DNA of 7,042 nucleotides from Candidatus Bipolaricaulota bacterium. GTDB lineage: Bacteria > Bipolaricaulota > Bipolaricaulia > UBA7950 > UBA9294. A model generated the notes under the pieces. It was not told the origin of the DNA and did no database searches. It saw only the letters and a list, made by a program, of their open reading frames with translations. Of this stretch, positions 5,039 to 7,042 are shown one piece after another. A program made the translations under genes and the position numbers. The stretch covers positions 1 to 7,042 of the forward strand of contig JAGGSM010000229.1 of NCBI GenBank assembly GCA_021159105.1, in the 5' to 3' direction. The first letter of the stretch is position 1; each line of letters begins with the position of its first letter.

Positions 5039-5794
5039 ATGGTGAACACACTCGAAAACGGTATACCCTTGCTGGCAGCGGAGAGAATAGAGAAATGGTA
5101 CGGGAAGATCCACGCACTACGAGGAATAGACGTAGTGATTCATCCAGGTGAGGCGCTAGCACTGATCGGAGACAACGGAGCTGGGAAGTCCACCTTTGCC
5201 AAGATAGTCGCTGGAGTGGAACAAAAGACTAGCGGAAGGCTCCTGTGGAAAGGAAAAGAAGTCGACATCTCATCGATCAAACAGGCGAGGAACCTGGGGA
5301 TAGAAACAGTCTATCAGGAACAGGCACTCGCCCCACAATTGACAGTCATGCAGAACATCTTTCTTGGCAGGACAGAGACCAAGTTCGGTATACTCGGCAT
5401 CTTGGATAACAAGAAGATGGCAGAGGCTGCGCGCAGGGTTCTTGATGAACTCGGTCTTGCTGTGGGAGTTAACCAGGAAGTCCGTTTCTGCTCAGGCGGA
5501 GAGCAGCAAGGGGTCGCCGTGGCACGAGCGATCCTGTTCAAGGCAAACTTAGTTATACTTGATGAGCCAACGCGCGCGCTATCGACAAGGGGAGTGGAGA
5601 GGATCCTTCAATTCATCCGCAGCATGAAAAACGAGGGTATCGCAGTGATTCTTATTTCGCACGTCTTCCCACAGATTTTCCCGATTACAGATAGATTCAT
5701 GTTTATGTCGCGTGGTCAGGTCATCGCAGAGAAGAGGAGAGAAGAGACATCCCCAGAAGATCTCTCGCGAATGATAATCCAGAAGACGGCGTAG
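5039..5794 (+). CDS. Single-domain sugar ABC transporter ATP-binding protein (FrcA-like)
   Basis: This 251-residue cytoplasmic ATPase powers the permease. All nucleotide-binding motifs are present: Walker A GDNGAGKST (44-52, Lys50), Q-loop glutamine at 93 (VYQEQALAPQLTV), signature CSGGEQQ (151-157), Walker B LVILDEP (171-177, catalytic Glu176), D-loop ALS (180-182) and the switch histidine His208 (LISH). Only one ATPase domain is encoded, whereas RbsA, XylG and MglA proteins carry two in tandem (about 500 residues). The length matches FrcA-type proteins that act as homodimers, and a stop follows directly with no trace of a second domain, so this is not a truncation. A strong purine-rich site (AGGGGGGAAG) fills the 12-nt gap before the ATG. 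The signature starts with Cys rather than the common Leu, and Walker B is followed by TRALS rather than the usual TAAL, both mild departures. It should function normally. Confidence 0.94.
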   Translation: MVNTLENGIPLLAAERIEKWYGKIHALRGIDVVIHPGEALALIGDNGAGKSTFAKIVAGVEQKTSGRLLWKGKEVDISSIKQARNLGIETVYQEQALAPQLTVMQNIFLGRTETKFGILGILDNKKMAEAARRVLDELGLAVGVNQEVRFCSGGEQQGVAVARAILFKANLVILDEPTRALSTRGVERILQFIRSMKNEGIAVILISHVFPQIFPITDRFMFMSRGQVIAEKRREETSPEDLSRMIIQKTA

Positions 5795-5816
5795 TCTCGT
5801 GACTTTGTTGTGAAGA

Positions 5817-5829
5817 AGCATTCAATGCT
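5817..5829. repeat. Small palindrome AGCATT-C-AATGCT in the ATPase-kinase gap
   Basis: A perfect dyad with 6-bp arms around a single C sits in the 62-nt gap between the ATPase and kinase genes. It may be a weak hairpin (four pairs with a 5-nt loop) or nothing. No promoter or U-run is seen here, so the kinase is probably translated from the operon message. Confidence 0.25.
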
Positions 5830-5856
5830 GGCAGGAAACTTCGGAAAGGGGCGACC

Positions 5857-6792
5857 GTGACAATTCTCGTAACAGGAGAGGCGTTGATCGACTTCTTTCC
5901 TACACAGTGCGGAAGCAAGCAGGTATTCATGCCGATTCCTGGCGGTTCCCCATGCAACGTTGCGGTGGGGCTGAGCCGCTTAGGAGTACCGGCGGCGTTC
6001 CTAACGCGGATTTCAAGAGACCAATTCGGTAGTACTCTTAAAGCACACCTGCAAGAAAGCCATGTAGACCTAAGCTATATGAGTATAGGGAACGAGCGAA
6101 CTGCCATCTCCTTCGTCCAGATGAACGGGGACGCCGAGCCCGGGTTTGGCTTCTACGGAGAGAGAACGGCCGATGCAGGACTCACTCCAGATCTCCTTCC
6201 CGATTCTCTCCCTTCTGAGATACAAGCAATACACTTTGGTTCCTTGGCGATGATCCGACAGCCAATCGGATCGACGCTGACTTCACTGATGCAACGAGAG
6301 CATGGGAAACGATTGATCTCGTTTGATCCGAACATTCGGCCAGACCAGATTGAAGATCGTGACAGCTACTGTATCAAGCTTGCCCATTGGTTGAAGCTTG
6401 CCGATCTTGTCAAAGCCAGTGCGTCCGATATTGGTTACTTGTATCCGGACATGAAACCAAATGCTGTTGCTAAGAAATGGCTTGACCTCGGTCCAACTCT
6501 TGTCGTCATAACAGATGGGCCCTATGGAGCAACCGCGTATACTCTCTCGACAACTGCCACCGTCTCAGGCACTAAGATTGACCTTATCGATTCAGTGGGG
6601 GCAGGCGATGCGTTTGCCGCAGGACTCCTTGCTTGGCTCCACAAGCACGCTCAACTTGATCGCAAACGCCTTTCAGGCCTCTCCCGAGCCAAACTCGCTG
6701 CCGCACTGAACTATGCCAACCACATAGCGGCTGTCACGTGCACTCGCCTTGGAGCTGATCCCCCCTGGGAAAGTGAGCTACGGATCTCATAA
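5857..6792 (+). CDS. PfkB-family carbohydrate kinase, fructokinase-like
   Basis: This 311-residue cytoplasmic kinase transfers phosphate from ATP to an imported sugar, trapping it in the cell. The PfkB family marks are complete: TGEALIDFF at residues 6-14, the sugar-binding signature GGSPCNVAVGLSRLG (29-43), the SFDPNIRP block (155-162) characteristic of bacterial fructokinases and related ketose kinases, VVITDGPYGA (216-225), and the ATP/anion-hole signature DSVGAGDAFAAGLL (245-258) with Asp251 as the catalytic base. Length is normal for fructokinase or 2-keto-3-deoxygluconate kinase. The start is GTG with AAAGGGG 5 nt upstream; conserved sequence starts at once, so no longer start is needed. 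It is the last gene of the operon, 62 nt after the ATPase. In FrcBCA-FrcK clusters the kinase makes fructose-6-phosphate, but paralogues acting on other ketoses or on C1 look similar, so the product is a guess. Confidence 0.92.
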   Translation: MTILVTGEALIDFFPTQCGSKQVFMPIPGGSPCNVAVGLSRLGVPAAFLTRISRDQFGSTLKAHLQESHVDLSYMSIGNERTAISFVQMNGDAEPGFGFYGERTADAGLTPDLLPDSLPSEIQAIHFGSLAMIRQPIGSTLTSLMQREHGKRLISFDPNIRPDQIEDRDSYCIKLAHWLKLADLVKASASDIGYLYPDMKPNAVAKKWLDLGPTLVVITDGPYGATAYTLSTTATVSGTKIDLIDSVGAGDAFAAGLLAWLHKHAQLDRKRLSGLSRAKLAAALNYANHIAAVTCTRLGADPPWESELRIS

Positions 6793-6821
6793 TCCACTAC
6801 TACCCAGCAATACTCTTTGAG

Positions 6822-6850
6822 TTGCCAACATTCGCCAGGGTTGCTACAAT
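6822..6850 (+). promoter_or_regulatory. Probable sigma-70-type promoter for the gene at 6889
   Basis: TTGCCA (6822-6827) and TACAAT (6845-6850) are good -35 and -10 boxes at the ideal 17-bp spacing, placing transcription start near 6857 and leaving a leader of about 32 nt. It suggests the next gene is a separate unit from the sugar operon. I see no clear terminator between the kinase stop and this promoter. Confidence 0.65.
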
Positions 6851-6888
6851 GCGGGGCTGCACTTGACTTTCTTCTTCAGGGAGGACGC

Positions 6889-7042
6889 ATGTCAACGCAA
6901 TCAAGAGATGGGGCAGAATCGCATAGAGGACGCTTTGTCGTCCCTCTTCTGCTTATTCTAGCACTGGTGGCTGTATTTGCCTTACAAAAGGCGTTCTTCC
7001 CGCCGCCGATGAGCGCGTTTCAGGATCGTCGCGAGATGATGG
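6889..7042 (+). CDS. Unidentified protein with an N-terminal membrane anchor (3' end outside window)
   Basis: An open frame of 51 codons runs to the window edge without a stop. The ATG is backed by AGGGAGGA (GAGG at 6881-6884, 4 nt before the start) and by the promoter at 6822-6850. The product begins with a short polar, basic stretch (STQSRDGAESHRGR), then one hydrophobic segment at about residues 16-32 (FVVPLLLILALVAVFAL). A proline-rich turn (FFPPPMSAF) and charged residues (QDRREMM) follow. This is the pattern of a signal anchor or uncleaved leader, with the rest of the protein probably outside the membrane. No Cys lipobox or cleavage motif stands out. I do not recognise the family from this fragment and assign no function; it may be unrelated to sugar uptake. 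Confidence 0.7.
   Translation, partial: MSTQSRDGAESHRGRFVVPLLLILALVAVFALQKAFFPPPMSAFQDRREMM

Noticed and set aside
6807..6825. Imperfect dyad GCAA...TTGC with inner ACTC/GAGT as terminator of the sugar operon
   Set aside because: The stem is short and bulged, has no U-run, and overlaps the -35 box of the next promoter. I cannot support it as a terminator.

Overview
The window comes from a bacterial chromosome of moderate GC (mid-50s % by eye). It shows near-consensus sigma-70-type promoters, strong GGAGG-type ribosome binding sites, and ATG, GTG and TTG starts. The sugar-binding protein has a signal peptidase I type leader with no lipobox cysteine. That fits a diderm (Gram-negative-type) cell better than a Gram-positive one, but I cannot name the phylum.

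Layout: (1) 1-414 is the 3' end of galT (galactose-1-phosphate uridylyltransferase), its 5' part lying outside the window. (2) 415-515 is a convergent intergenic gap with three short hairpins. (3) 516-1451, minus strand, is a DhnA/FbaB-type class I aldolase. (4) 1452-1650 is a divergent control region: a consensus promoter (TTGACA, 16 bp, TATAAT) followed directly by two perfect copies of the palindrome CTAAACGTTTAG. (5) 1651-6792 is a co-directional cluster: a LacI-family repressor, a periplasmic sugar-binding protein, a hairpin, an RbsC/FrcC-type permease starting with TTG, a single-domain sugar ABC ATPase, and a PfkB-family fructokinase-like kinase. (6) 6822-6850 is a probable promoter for (7) an unidentified membrane-anchored protein starting at 6889 and cut off by the window end. 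No gene-free stretch exceeds 300 bases; the longest is the 199-nt divergent region.

How it works together (inference): a monosaccharide is captured in the periplasm, imported by the permease and ATPase, and phosphorylated by the kinase. The sugar phosphate, perhaps after further steps, may be cleaved by the divergently encoded Schiff-base aldolase. The LacI protein probably binds the tandem operator over the transcription start, repressing its own operon until the sugar or its phosphate is present. Gene order and the one-domain ATPase resemble the fructose system FrcBCA-FrcK, so fructose or a related ketose is the best guess, but sequence alone does not fix the substrate.
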